64,000 nt of DNA from Chlamydomonas sphaeroides (lineage: Eukaryota; Chlorophyta; Chlorophyceae; Chlamydomonadales; Chlamydomonadaceae). A model generated the notes under the pieces. That model saw nothing but the letters and a program-made list of their open reading frames with translations, was not told the origin of the DNA and did no database searches. Positions 1-12,625 of this stretch are shown here, in pieces. The DNA is taken from the NCBI GenBank assembly GCA_001662425.1, contig BDDC01000374.1, positions 1,779-65,778 of the forward strand, read 5' to 3'. The translations under genes were made by a program, and so were the position numbers. The stretch's first letter is position 1; the number at the start of each line of letters is the position of its first letter.

Positions 1-102
1 CCAGAGGGGCCCCAGCGGGCCCCCAGTGGGCCGCAGCAGCCAAGGCACCGCCCAGGCCCTGCGGCGCCCCGGCGCTGGCCGGCGGGCGAAAGCCCTCGTG
101 TC

Positions 103-3100
103 TCAGTCTACGTGGCCTATCACGAGTATCTGGAGCTGACTCGGCGACGTATCGGCTCGAGGTGCGGCGGCTGGCGGCGGCGGCGGCGGCCCCACCTTCA
201 GCGACATGCGCACCAGCGGGTCGGCCTGACGGCAGGCAAGGGGCAAGGCAGCAGCGATGGGTGGGCGCCGCCAGGCAGCCGGCGAGCAGGGCAAGCAGGG
301 CGAGCAGGGTAAGGCCACAGCTCAAGCCCAGTGTGTCCGCCAGGCGGCGGCAGCGGCAGAGCGCGACGGCGGCCCACACGAGCGGTGCCGCAGAGCTCGG
401 GTGCCCTGCCGCCGCCCTGCCGCCGCCCTCCCTCACCCTCCCGCCGCGCCTCACCTCGCCCGCGCGGTAGCTGAGCACCGGGCCCACCCCCGTGTCGCCC
501 CAGCCCGCCGCCTCCCGCTTGCCGGCGGCGCCCGCCACGGCGCCCGCGTCCCCGCCGTACTGCGGGCTGCCGCCCCCGGCGGCAGCAGCGGCGGCGCTGC
601 CGCTGCCGTTCAGGTACTGCATCGCCGCCAGCAGGCTGCTGCTGCCGCTGCCGGCGACCGGCTCCTCCTTGATGCCCATCGTCGCCGCCAGTGCGGGGCG
701 CGCGAGTGGGCTGGCCGCCGGCAAGCCGGCGGCGGCGCCGTGGCCGTGTCCGGCGCGGCCGGCCTCACCCTGCGGCGCAACGCGACCGTTGAACCAGCCC
801 TGGCCTTCAAGCCGCGCGGAGGCCAGGATGTCCTGCAGCTGGTACTCGAGGCCCTGGTCGGCGATGCCTGGCATGGAGGCGCTGAGGGCGCTCAGCGCCG
901 GGCCCGAGGCCGCGCTGAAGATGGGCGGCCGGCGGCTGGCGGCGCTGAGGCCGGCAACGGGGCCGTCGGCGGCCGCGGCGGCGTCAGCGAGGGAGAGCGG
1001 CGCCAGGCCGGCGAGCTGCGTGACCTGCTGTGCGTGCGGGCCGCTGTCATGGGCTTGCACGTTCTGGGGCTGCGCCGCGAGCAGCTGGTGCTGGTGCTGC
1101 ACGTACTGCTGGCGGTACTGCTGCTGCAGCTGCAGCTGCTGCAGCTGCTGCTGGTTGACGCGCGCTGGCAGCTGCAGCTCAGAAAACTGCTGCTGCTGGC
1201 GCGGCAGCGGCGGCGGCAGGCTGTGCTGCTGCATCAGGCCGAGCTGCTGCTGCTGTTGCTGCTGCTGCTGCAGGTGCACCAGCGAGAGCTGCTGCGGCAG
1301 CGATTGCTGGTGCAGCAGCAGCTGCTGCTGGTAGTGTTGGCCCTGGCCGGCATCCAGGAACGGCAGCCGCGAAGCGGCGGCGGCTCCAGACAGGCGGCCG
1401 TCGAGGTCGCCGCCGAACAGCGCCGCAATGCCGCCGCCGCCGCCTGCCTGCAGCATCCCGTTGCCGCCCAGGTCCATGCCGTTCATCAGGGCGTCGGCCT
1501 GGCATGGGGAGCCGGGAGCCGGGGCGGCGCGAAGGATCAGGGCGCCTGCGTCCAGTCCCGCAGTGCGCTCAGGGGCTGCTGCCGTCCAGCCACCAGCCTG
1601 GCGCCCGTCGCCCCCTGCGGCCCTGCGGCGCTGCCCACCTGCGCGCTGCTGTCCGCCGCCATGTCCACGTCCCGCATGTGGCCCGTGGCGCCGCTGGGCT
1701 GGTGGAAGCCGCTGTAGCCGCTCAGCGAGCCGACTGCCGCCGGGGAGGGAGGGAGGGAGCCAGGACGGGAGGGTCAGGGAAGGGCAGGGAGCAGCGCTGG
1801 CAAGGGGATGTGATGCTGGGTGGATAGCAGACCACACAGTGACACCGCACGAACGCCGCCACAGCCGCTCTGCCGCGTCACAAGTGAAGGGAGTGGTGTG
1901 TAGGCAACAGGCTTGTGGCGGCAGTTGGACCAGGGCGGGCGGAGGGCAGGGAGGGGCGGAGGCAGGCAGGCAGGGGCCCGGGCGAAGGCAGGTCGCTGCG
2001 TGCCCACCAAGGCCCCCGAGCTCGCCGCTCGGCCCTCCGAGCAGCGCTGGCGTTGCAGCCCCGGTGCTGCAGCCGAGAGGCCAGGCGGCCACGCCAGCAC
2101 GGCGCCTGCCAGGCCACGTTAGCCCGCGCTCCGACGCACCCGCAGGGCCCAGGCGAGTCGGAGAGCCCTTCTGCTGCTGGCCGCCGGGGCTGCCCGTGCT
2201 GCCGCTGCCACCAGCGCCCGCCGCGCCGCGGTCGGCGCCCCTGCTGTTGCCGCCATCGCACTTGTCGCTCGAGCCGTTGTCGCTGGTGCCGCTGCGGCCG
2301 CGGCTGGAGGGCTGCTGCTGGTCGCGGCAGGCCTTGGTGGGGCCGCCGCTGTGGGGCATGGAGGGGGAGTCACAGCCGGGGCACGGGGCAGGGGGCACGG
2401 GGTGGGGCTAGGGTAGGGTAGGGTAGGGCAGGGCGTGCCCAGGCGCGCGTCGCCGCCGGAGCAGGGCGGCAGCCTGGTGCGAGCCCGCCACCCCTGCACG
2501 ACCAAGCCGGCGCCGCAGCGAGGGGCGGGGCGCACCTGGAGGCGGGGCCCGCGCGGGCGGTTCGCTGCTTGCCGCTGTGGGCGATGGAGGAGCGGCGCTC
2601 GAGGCTCATCTTGCACGACCTGCGGCGCGATGGCGTGCGGGGCGGGGGGGAGGGAGGGGATTGGCACGGTGTTTTCAGGGCCCGTGCCGCGCGGCCCGGA
2701 AGCCGGGCGCCGCGCAGGCACGTGCCGGCTGCGGCTGGGGTCTGGGGTCTGGGGTCTGGGGTCTGGGGTCTGGGGTCTGCGGCCGGCCTGCGCAGCGGTT
2801 ACGGCCCGGGGGCCCCGCTTGCCTTTGGTTGCCGTTGAAGACGCCGAGGTCCTCGAAATGGCCGCACTGCTGGCAGTAGCGCATTTTCACGCCTGCGGGA
2901 GGTGGTGGTAGCAGCATTGAATTCGAGAGGTGTGTGAGCGGGCGCTGCTGGGTTCGGTCTTTCCGCCGTGCAGAGGGGTGGACGCGACGCGGCACCGGGC
3001 GGTGCCCTGCGACCGCACGTGGCTCCCCTCGTGGGCCACACTCGTCTTGCCGGGGCGAGAGGTGAGAGTCCATACGGGCTCGGAGGGTCACCCAACACGA

Positions 3101-3672
3101 GCAATTTTCTTTGATAGACGCTGGGGTACGGGTGGTGTACGTGTGAAGCAATCACGACGGACTTGGGAATTCTGACCCCCAACGCAACGCAGACAGCAGC
3201 TGGCTGCCTTGCAAATCCGTTCCCTGGGCGGTCAGGGGGCTTAGCCCGGAAACGCCGCGTGAAACCAATTGCACCGGCGAAACGCAAGGCGCTCGCGGGG
3301 CCCCCGGGAGCAATCGGCGCAACCATAGGCTTGCCTTGTAGCAGTTCAATGCGGCGCCTTCAGTGTGTGGACTGTTAGTGTGCGCGGCATTCGTGAGGCC
3401 CCCGTAGCCGCAGGCGCACCTTGTATCATTATGTGCTGCGCCTTCATATGTGTTGGGCAGATGGCATGCCGCTTAAAGTAAGGCTTCGCTTCAGCCAAAT
3501 CCACGGTGCATCCCGGCGCCAGGCAGCCCCCAGTGGTGGCCGCCGAGGGCTTCCGGCGCTTAAGCTGGCGTGAAAGGTCCCACGCTTCGAAGGAAACAGT
3601 GTTGAACAGCAGGTTCTCCGGCTCCCAGTCGGCGTGCGCCGGAGCGTCCTCCATGGCCTCTACCCGTTCCAT
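103..3672 (-). CDS. SBP-domain transcription factor, 7 exons, 625 aa
   Basis: Exons on the minus strand are 3672-3420, 2892-2823, 2619-2536, 2348-2140, 1733-1639, 1498-455 and 225-103. All phases close and give 625 residues. The first three exons together encode an SBP (SQUAMOSA-promoter-binding-like) DNA-binding domain at about residues 49-120. The first zinc site is C50, C55, C72, H75, and the second contains YCQQC (C91, C94) and C110. SBP proteins are plant and algal nuclear transcription factors. The domain is unusual: the usual second-site His (FH after CQQC) is Glu98, with a His two residues earlier, and the basic tail after C110 is weak. Exon 6 is long and very Gln-rich, as expected of an activation region. 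Intron 2 uses a GC donor, and only this choice gives the NQR-SC junction typical of the family. The target genes cannot be told from the sequence. Confidence 0.87.
2735..2779. repeat. Heptanucleotide repeat (TCTGGGG), about 6 copies
   Basis: A perfect short tandem array in the second intron of the SBP gene. It is G-rich on the plus strand. Confidence 0.95.
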
Positions 3673-4168
3673 TGTGAATATTCAGATAATAGCGACGAAG
3701 CCGCGGCCGGCCCGTGTACTTCGTTTGCGGCACGCCCGTGGTACCCAGTCAGTGCGGTAATTTCATATTTTGAGCTGCATATTTTAGTGCATCGTGGGAC
3801 ATAATCGAACACAAACGAACGAAGGCTGTGAGTAAGGAGATTGGCGACACAGCTCCGTACCACAAATCGCGGCCGTCCTCAAACCGGCCAGCCGCTTTCG
3901 TTCCGTCCAGCATATGCGCGAGCTTCACCAAAGCGCGGGATGTCATATAATAGTCATAGCTGTGCAGGTCTGGCAAGCAGCCCTGCCTCCAACTCCTTGG
4001 AAACGCCCTGAAACCGCCAGGCTTGCGGTTGGCAGCTATTCTGCCGTACCCGTTGCCACCAGCGTCCACCCAGCCGAAGTACGCCGCGCACAGCGCCTGC
4101 GCCAGCCGAACGCGGTACGCGGCCCACAACCCCACACCTTCCCCCCGGCGCCTCGATCGCCCCGCCGC
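3673..4168. other. Intergenic: SBP promoter and F-box 3' UTR
   Basis: About 0.5 kb lies between two minus-strand genes. It is less GC-rich than the coding DNA. An open frame of 128 codons (4135-3749, minus) lies directly after the F-box stop codon. It shows no family resemblance, so I read it as 3' UTR. No TATA box or poly(A) signal stands out. Confidence 0.6.
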
Positions 4169-7100
4169 CTACCCCGCCATCAGCACCTCATAGTCGCGCT
4201 CCGGCATCGCCAGCCCAACACGAACCCACGGCACGCGCACCTCACCGCCATCCCCCCCCTCGAGGGTACCCCCGGCCGCCGCCGGCCCCGCGCCCCCGGC
4301 CGGGCCCTCCTCCAGCCCCCAGCCCAGCGACAGCTTGTGGTCCCACAGCAGCTGCAGCCGCGGCGGCAGCGCATCCAGCAGAAAGTGCAGCGACACGGAC
4401 GCGCCGTCCTCGCCCGACCACATCTCCACGCCGCACCTGCGGCAGCGACGGCAGCGGCGCGGCGGAGGCGGGCGGGCGCACGACGCCGGGAGCGTTGGCG
4501 GAGCGGCATGGCGGTGCACGGGCGTGCCCTGTGAGGCCGAACGCGCTCCCGCACCCCAGCCCCGCTTGACCGCCGTCGAGCACCACACGCGCCGCACCGA
4601 AAAAACCGAAGAACGAGCGCGCTCGCGCAAGGCAGGGGCATCAGCGGCTGGCCCCAGGCGGTCACACACACCGGGGCACGTGCGCCCAGCACTAGCCCGG
4701 CCTTCTTACTTGCAAACCAGCGTGCAAGTCCAGGCCTGCGGCCCCAAGCCGCGCTCCAGGCCACGCAGGCCTCCCCGTCCCCGTCCCCGTCCCCGTCCCC
4801 GTCCCCGTCCCCGTCCCCGTCCCCGTCCCCGTCCCCGTCCCCGTTTCCAACACGCGCGCACCAGCCCAGCAGCAGCCTGACCGCGGCCCCACCCCGCTAT
4901 CCGAAACACACACGTTATACTTATTTCTGAACACACGCCTTGCTCTTCCCTCCCCAAACCCCCGTCCCCCTCCCCTCTCCCCACACGCCCTTACCTGCCC
5001 AGCAGCAGCCTGCCGCTGCCGTCCAGCAGCGCCAGGTCCGCCATCAGCGGCAGCGGCCCGCAGACCAGCTCCTGAAGCAGCAGCAGCAGCAGGGCGCGGG
5101 GCGCGGGAACAGGGGGAGGCGGGGGCGGGGGCGAGGGTTAGGGACTGCCGCCACGGACGGGGCAGGGGCAGCCAGCCGGCGGCGGTGAGGGCCAAGCAGC
5201 CTCCGAGCGCCCGAGCGGCCACGCCCGAGCGGCGGCACGGGACTGCGGCTGGCGGCTCGGGCCTGCCGCCGCCGCCCGAGCGGCCGCACGTGGCGCCCAC
5301 ACGTGAGCGCATGTGGCTGCCAGGCAGCCCGCTCGCGCCCCCTTGCCCTGGCCGCACCCACACACACGTGCGGGCACACGTGCGTACACGCCAGGCCGTA
5401 CCCGGAGGACCTCTGCGTCCGCGGCGAAGGCGGCCGCACCGCCCGGCCGCACTGCACCCGCCGCAAAGTCCGCCGCCGCCTGCTCCCAGCCCGGCGCCGG
5501 GCCGCCAAACGCCCGCACCCAGGCCTCCGCCAGCATGCGACCCGCGCCGCCGCCGCCAGGGGCCGCCACCGCCGCCGCCGTGCCGGCCGCGCCGCCAGCG
5601 GCAGCTGCTGCTGCCGTTGGCGGCGGCGCGGCGGCGCCAGCCGGCCCCGGCGGCGCCGTCAGCAGCAGGATGTCGCCCCTGCGGCTGTCGCCCGCAAGCG
5701 GCGTGGGCGTGCGGTGCAGCCAGCTGGTGTGCTGCTCCCACAGCCGCACAAGGCAGCCACCAACCCAGCCGCCGCCGGCGGTGGCGGCGCCGCCAGCTGG
5801 GGCCGCGGCGGCCGCCGGGCCGAGGGCGACGGCGGACGGCAGTAGGCTCCAGTCGATGTACAGGAAGGCGGCGGGCGGCTCGTAGGGCGGGGTGATGGGG
5901 CCCACGGGCTGGGCAGGGGCGGTGGGAGCCGGGGTCGCGTCGGGCGCCGCTTCGCTGAGGACGGCGGGCTCGGTCGACGCAGCCGCAGGGATGGGGGTCG
6001 TGTGCGTGCAGGGCTGCGGCTGTGGCGGCGGCGGCGGCGCGGCGGCGGCGGGCGTGTGGTTGCCCTCGGACGGCGGCGGCGTCATGGGCCGGCGCCAGAG
6101 CTGCCGCGGCGGCGTGCGGCGTGTGGCGGTGTAGTGGGTCAGGCCGGGGTGGCCGGGGTGGGGCGGCGGCAGGTGCAGCGGCAGGGAGGGCTGCGGGGGG
6201 GAGGGCGGCGCAGCGTGGGGCCGAGGCACTGGTGTCCGGGCCCGGGCGCGGGTAGCAGCAGCAGCCGGCATGTTTGGTCCCCCCGCCCCCGCCCCACCTG
6301 CAGCCCGTCCGCTCCTGACACCTCTGACGCCGCCTGTGGCCGCACCGCCAGCAGCTGCTCGCAGTGCAGGTAGGCGGCCAGGTGCGGGCCGCCGAGGGCA
6401 GGGCCCGCCTGCGCCGCCCCACCCTGGCCCTGGCCCTGGCCCTGGCCCTGCCTGTGAGAGCCGCCGGCCGCTGCCTCGCCGCCGTCGTCGTCTTCGCTGC
6501 CGTTGCCCTCGTCCTCGTCCTCGTCCCACACGTACAGGCCTGGACGGGGGCCAAGGAGGCAGCGCGCACGGGGCATGGCGAACCAAAGCATGTTGGCGGC
6601 GGGAGGGCAGCACGTTGGCGGTTGGCGGTTGGCGGTTGGAGGGCAGCGGGCGGGCCGGAGGGCAGCACGCTGGCGGCCCAGCGGGGCCATTGCCGCCTGG
6701 GCGCAGGGCCGCTGTCCTCGCGCTAGGTAGCCGGGGCCCGCCAGCCTCAGCCCAGGGGCTTCCGTAGGGAGCGCCCCGGGCGCCGACCTCCCCGCCCCTT
6801 GCCAGCCCTCCAACCCCCTGCCCCCGCCGTCCCCCTGCACCCCCCACCCTCCACGTGGCTCTGCAGCAGTCGCATTCTGTCGCCCTGCGGGTGGGGGGCG
6901 GGAGCGGGCAGGGCAGGGCAGGGCAGGCCAGGGTAAGCGCAAAGTTCAGGTAGGGCGTTAGCGTCGCAGCGGAGGCAGCCCCGCAAGCAGGAAGGCGAAC
7001 GGGGTGACGGGCAGGCGAGCCGCGAGGCAGGGCAGGCGCGAGGGGTGGTGTTCAAGGGCAGGGCAGGCCTTGGGTCCGCATCCGCAGCAGCAGCGCAGGG

Positions 7101-9036
7101 TGCTGCGACGAGGGGCACGGAGGGGACCCCACAACGGAGCGCAGCCCGCGCCGCGGCGGGGCTCCAGCCGCCCCCGCCCGCACCTGCGGCAGCCGGAAGG
7201 GGCTGCTGCGCAGTGCGGCCCAGCTGGCGCCGCCACGGACGTGCGCCAGCAGCGTCAGCTCCTGGCAGCAGCGGGCGGAGGGGGAGGGCGGGGGCTGTGG
7301 TTTGAGTTGGAGGCACGGCAACTGGCCGCGGCGGGCTGGCGGCAGACTGGCGGGGCAGCAAGGGCCTCCCCGCTGCTTTGGAGCAGGCGGCAAGACCGCT
7401 GGAGGCCCACGGCCGCGTCAGGCTGAGGCCGGCTTGCAGTCCCCTGGAGGCTTTGTGGCTTAGGGTCCAGCCCCGCCGCAACTCCCACTGCCCTGCTGCC
7501 GCCTCCCCCGCCCGTCCTGCCACGCCGCTCTCCCGCCCTCCCTGCCCACCGCGCCATGCTGGGCTGCCCATCTCCTCGGTACTATGCTGTCCGTCTCCTT
7601 GCTAACAACAACATGCCAAGTCTATGATACTTTATCAAGGCTGTGCAGAGAAGCACCCGCACCATTATGGGCTGCCCCGGGGCGCACTCGCCGCCGCTGC
7701 CGCCGCATGTGGAGCCTGCGTGCGGGCGGGATGGATGGCAGGACGCCGGGGGAGGGCGCAGCCGCATGGGCCCTCCCTCAAGCAGGAGCCAGCTGCGAGG
7801 CGAGCGCTCGCGTGCAGTAACCCCACTCAAGACTCAAGAACCAGACAGCCCCAGGCAACCAAGCCTGCCTGCATCGCACCCACCAGCGCCCCCCGCGCCC
7901 GGGAGTCAGCAACCGCCAGTCGTGGCAGAGGCCTTGCCTTGACCCCAAGCCCGCACGCATGCGACGGCACGTACCCGGCTCCCAGGGCGGCTGCCCCTCC
8001 GCCACATCCCGCACCCATGCCGGCAATCGGAAGCGCAGCCACAGGCTCTGCGGGTTGGCCGCCGCGCCCCCGCACGCCACCTCGGCCACACGCAGCGGCG
8101 CCGGCGCAGGGGCCCCCGGGAGCGCAGGCCCCCCGGCCGGCGTCGCGCTCGGGAGCTCTGCTGCGCCAGGGACCTGCAGCAGGGCGGGGCCCCCCTGGGC
8201 CAGCTGCGGCGGCGGCAGCAGCGCCAGCCGCACGGTCCAGGTGGTGACTGCGGCGGTGCAGTCGTCCATGGCGGCCAGGTAGGACAGGTGGGCGGCCAGC
8301 GGGCAGCGCTGCGGCGGGAGGGCGGCGCGGGAGGGCGGGGAGGCGGCAGGTGAGGGGGAGGGGCAGGGGGGCGGCGGCAGTGCTGGGGCCTGGCGTGTAG
8401 AGCCTGAGTGCTGCTGCGGGAGGGGCGTGGGCGTGTGGGCCGCAGCGGCGGCGCGAGGCGGGCCATGGGTGCCCCAGGGTCCAGCAGGCAGGCCTCACCG
8501 CCAAGGCGGCGAACATGCTGCGAGCCTCCGCGAAGGCGCCACGGCCGCCGCCTGCTGCGCCTGCCTCTGCAGGGGTCGGGCTGTTGTCTGCGGCTGTGTC
8601 GTGGGAGCCGCCGGGGGCGCCGCTGCTGGGCGCACGGTCCTGGGCGCCGCTCGCGTGCGCACCCTGTGGCGGCGGGGGCCCCGGCGCGGCGCCAGGCGGG
8701 AGCCCAAACTCGCACAGCAGCTGCTGCCGCCACAGGTCCTCGGCACCTGGCCCCGGGCCTGCAGAAAGGGCCAGCCAGGCGCGAGAGACGGCACTGCAAG
8801 CCGCAAGGGAGCAGCTGCGGGGGGCGGGGGGAGACGGGCGTGTGAGCGACAGGTGCGTGTGCAGTTGGGGCCGTGTCAGTGGAATTCGACGGTGCTTGCC
8901 AGTCGCCTTATTACCTGTCAAGGCGTGATAATATGTCCTGGAGGACGCACGATGGAAGCGATGCGACGGATACCGGCTCCTCATCGCGCTCGTCCGCATG
9001 GTCCGCTGCTGCCTGTCCTGCTACGGTTTTAGCCAT
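4169..9036 (-). CDS. F-box protein of unknown substrate, 10 exons, 771 aa
   Basis: Exons are 9036-8915, 8814-8499, 8308-7975, 7715-7663, 7261-7184, 6884-6848, 6539-6298, 6190-5402, 5071-4995 and 4436-4169. Phases close throughout. An F-box is rebuilt only when exons 1 and 2 are joined: SLPSCVLQDILSRLD followed by CSLAACSAVSRAWLAL and a DLWRQQLL segment (about residues 26-75). F-box proteins link substrates to SCF ubiquitin ligases through SKP1. The rest is Pro/Ala/Gly-rich with an acidic run (DEDEDEGNGSEDDD) in exon 7. A hydrophobic, better-ordered C-terminus (exon 10) ends in MAG just before the stop. I recognise no substrate-binding domain such as Kelch, LRR or WD40. Exon 6 is only 37 bp and exon 4 is 53 bp, so these are the least certain parts. 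Confidence 0.76.
4773..4844. repeat. Hexanucleotide repeat (CCCCGT), 12 copies
   Basis: A perfect 72-bp array inside the last intron of the F-box gene. The transcribed (minus) strand reads GGGGAC repeats, so the pre-mRNA is G-rich here. Confidence 0.97.
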
Positions 9037-9421
9037 GTGGCCTAGATGATGTCGCCTGTTATAGTCCGGCTAATGTAAAATGTTTGCATGCGTGACAAGC
9101 ACGTCGCGCTATCGCTGGCGAGGTTGTGTTGTGTGGATTTTGCGTGCTGTAGAGAGTCCATGCAGGGTAACTATCTAACGCAAGCTACAGCAGCGCATCC
9201 ATGTCTTGGCCCTCCGTGATTCCCTTGGCAGCCCCGCCACACCCCGCCGGCCGCCACCGCACCCGCAAGGCGCGGGCTTGCAATGACGCTCCTAGCCACA
9301 GCCTACGCAGCACGCTCGCTAGCCGCAGGTAACCTATCGCGAATGAGCACCGGTGCAACTGCATGCCCGACGCTCCAAACCTCTTCCGACTGCAGTCCTC
9401 GTCCGAACTCAAGCAGCCATC
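9037..9421. other. Intergenic: F-box promoter and downstream gene 3' UTR
   Basis: A 385-bp, AT-richer spacer between two minus-strand genes. I see no RNA gene, repeat or clear promoter element in it. Confidence 0.5.
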
Positions 9422-12400
9422 TCAGCGCCAAGCCACAGCCGCCTCCGCCGCGGCGTCCGCCGCCTCTACCACCTTCCGGGCCCCCAGCCCTCCCGCCAGC
9501 GCCTCCGCCAGCATCGCCTCCGCCGCCGCCTGCAGCAGCCGCAGCGCATCCGCAGACCACTCCACCCCACCGCCCTCCTCCTCCTCCTGCTCGCCCTCAT
9601 CGGCCGCCTCCGCCTCCGCCATCGCATCCCCGTCGCCGCCAGCGGGCCCTTGCGCTCCGTCGCCATCGCCGTCCGCGTCACCGTCAGGCAGCGGAGCGAA
9701 TCGAGCCAGGGGCAGTGAGCCAGTGAGGCCCATGGCCGGGGGCAGCGCGTGCCCGGGTGGTCCCCGGTCCTGGGGCTCGGCCGAGCCGCCGCGGCGCCGA
9801 CCGCCGCCCTCACGCGCCGACGGCGGCGGCGCAGCGCCGCCGTCCTCCGCCACCTGCACCGCCGTTTCCGCAGCGGCCGCGTCCTGCCGCTCCCGTCGCA
9901 CGTTGCCCCACACCTCCTCGAACAAGGCCTGGAAGGCTGGTGCCGGCAGCGCCGGCGGCAGCGCGTCCGCGTCGGCGGCGGCGCCGCCGCCAAGCACGGC
10001 GCCGACGTCGCTCGCCAGCGCCGCCGCCGCCGTCACGTCCCTGACCTCCAACAGGAACGGCTGCAGCGCCGCCAGCCAGGCCGGCGCCGGCCGGGCCGCG
10101 TCCGCAAGCGCGCGCGAGACGGCGGCGGCGGCGCCGCCCCCGACGGCGGCGGCGCCGGGCCGCCGCCACCAGGCCGGCGCATCCAGGTGGTGGCATCGCA
10201 GCAGCGCCAGGCAGCACCCCACGTTGGCGAGCCGCGCCGCGTGCGCAAGGGCCTGCGGCTCCAGCAGCGGGCGCAGCGGCGGCGGCAGCAGCGCCGCCAG
10301 CAGCGGCGTCCGCAGCGCGCCGCCGGTGACGGCGGCACCGAGGTCAGCCGGCGGCGCCAGCGCCGGCTCAGCGGCGGCGGCGCCGCCGGCATCGTCCCAG
10401 GCGGCGGCGCCGACGGCGCCGGCAAAGGCGGCTCGCAGGACCTCGCCGGCGGCCTTGAGCTGGTCGTCTAGCGGCCGAGCCCGGAGGGAGGCGGTGGCGG
10501 CGGCGCAGCCTGCGGGTTGAATGGGCGGTGGCAGCGAGCGAGGTCCGCGGTTAGGGCGTGGTTGGGGAGGGCCGGCGGCGGCAGAGCTTACCTGATCCAA
10601 CCCAAACACACATACACGCGTGCTACTCCAACTTGTGAATGGGACTCACGCACACGGAGGGGCTCACCCGCGCACTGGTGGCCCGTCCAGTAGCTGCAGC
10701 AGGGCCTGGCTGCCGTGCTGCCGGCGGCGGCGCCGCCGCCGCAGTAGCAGCGCAGGTCCAGCGGGCACAGCCGCGGCGCCGCCAACCCCAACCCGCCGGC
10801 GCCTGGCGGCGGCGGCAGGCTGGACAGCAGCAACAGCGCGGAGCAAGGCTGCAGCGCCAGGCTCGCCAGGCAGCGGGCCAGCGGCCGCAACGGCAGCGAC
10901 CCGAGCAGGCGCTCGCCGGCGTCAGCGGCAGCACCGCCGGGCGCAGCGGCGGCGGCGCCGCCGGCCGCGGCTGAGGCCAGGGTGTGGGCACCCGGCTCAG
11001 GCGGCGGCAGCAGCTGTCCCAGCGGGCTGGCGGAGAGCACCAGCTGCAGGTGCCACGACTGCAGCTGGTGGGGGCAGCTGGCGGCGGCGGCGCCGCTGCC
11101 GTCAGCAGGGGTCGTGGCGGTGCCAAGGGCCATGAGCCCGCCGTCGACGAAGGCCTTCGGGGCGAGCGCGCGGTGGGAGGGCAGGGCCGTTGGGGCGAGG
11201 AAGGGGCTGAGGACGGGTCAAGGCGGGCAGTGGAGGGGACGAGAGGGAGCCGCAGCGGCAGCGGTTGACCGGCCGGCGCCCAGTACCGGGTGCCCAGGTC
11301 TGCGCGGTGCGGCCGCTGGCGCCGCCGCGGCCCCGCTGCGCCCCCGAGCAGGGCTGGGCCCTGCTCCCTGCCCCCTGGCCCTATGCGCGAGGCCCCACCA
11401 CTGACAACACGCATGCGGCTCATGCCCCGGCGTACCCCAGCATGCCCCCGCACCCAGCGCCCCACACGGCCCACGTGCCCACGGAGCCCAGGTGGGGCCC
11501 AACGCACCCGCGCCTGGCGCAGCACCGCGGCCGCCCACCACTCGAGCACAGCCGCCAGCGCCACGACGCCGCGGATGTCGCCCTCGCCCTGCCGCTCCTC
11601 GTCGCTGTCGCTGCCGCCGCCGCCGCCGCCGCCGGTGCGCAGGGGCCGGTCCAAAACGCCGCCGGAGCCCAGGGAGCTCTCCATGCTGACCCCCTCGCTC
11701 TCCGTCAGGTCCATGTCGTCGTCCTCGTCCTCGTCATCCTCGTCGTCCTCGTACTCGTCCTCGTCGTCGTCCGAGTGCACATGGCCCCGCCGCTCCTGCA
11801 GCCGCTGCTGCCACCAGCGCTGCGGAGGCGGCGGCGAGCTGCCGCCGCCGCCGCCGCCCGCTGCCGCCGCCGCTGCTGCGCCAACCCGCGCCGGTGCGGC
11901 TGCCGCCGTGCCGCCATCCTGCCCCTGCCCCTGACCTTCCTGCCCCTGACCTTCCTGCTGCTGCTGCTGCGACTGCCGCAGTAGCTCGGCTGCCTCCTGC
12001 GACAGTCGACAGCGGCGGTGGCAACAATGAGTACACCGAGGGCGCGGTGGCAGCAAATGGGCTGCGTGCGGCGATGGCGGCCAACGGGCGAGGCGGGCCC
12101 CCGGAGCCGGCCCCCGACCAGCCTCGCAGCGGAGGATGCCCACCAGGCACCCAGCCACCAGGGCGCGACCTCAAGCCACCCACCTCCTCGTCCGCACTCT
12201 CCCAGCCAGACTCGGAGCTCCCGCTGCCCGACCCAGTCTCGTCGCCGCCGCCGCCAGCTGCCGCCTGGGCCGGCTGCAGCCGTGTCGGCCCCGGCTTCGC
12301 CGCCGCCGCCGCCGCCGTCGTCGCGGGCGGATCAGCGCCACCCGAGCCGCTGGCCCCTGGCGGTGTCGGCGAAGGCAAGCCCCGCATCCCAGCAACCTCC

Positions 12401-12593
12401 TGCCCCGAGGGGCCGGACTGCCGCCTGGCGCCCAAGGCGTTGGCCAGCCCGCCGCCGGCCCCGTCCGACACGCCGGGCGACGGGCGCTCGCCTGCCGGCT
12501 CCGCCTCCGCCTGCTGCTGCCCGGGGGGCAGCCCCAGCCCCAGCTCCTGCAGCGCGCGGTCCAGGCCTCCCAAGCCGTCGGCGGAGCTCGGCG

Positions 12594-12625
<32 letters not shown>

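Noticed and set aside
257..1717. Long plus-strand open frame over the Gln-rich exon
   Set aside because: It is the antisense shadow of polyglutamine codons (poly-Leu/Cys/Ala runs). The minus strand gives an SBP gene with closed phases.
3749..4135. 128-codon minus-strand open frame after the F-box stop
   Set aside because: No family resemblance, falling GC content and a position directly after a stop codon suggest 3' UTR. Kept as a possibility only.
4692..6668. 658-codon minus-strand open frame
   Set aside because: It runs through introns and repeats of the F-box gene in the wrong frame; GC-rich DNA rarely has stops.
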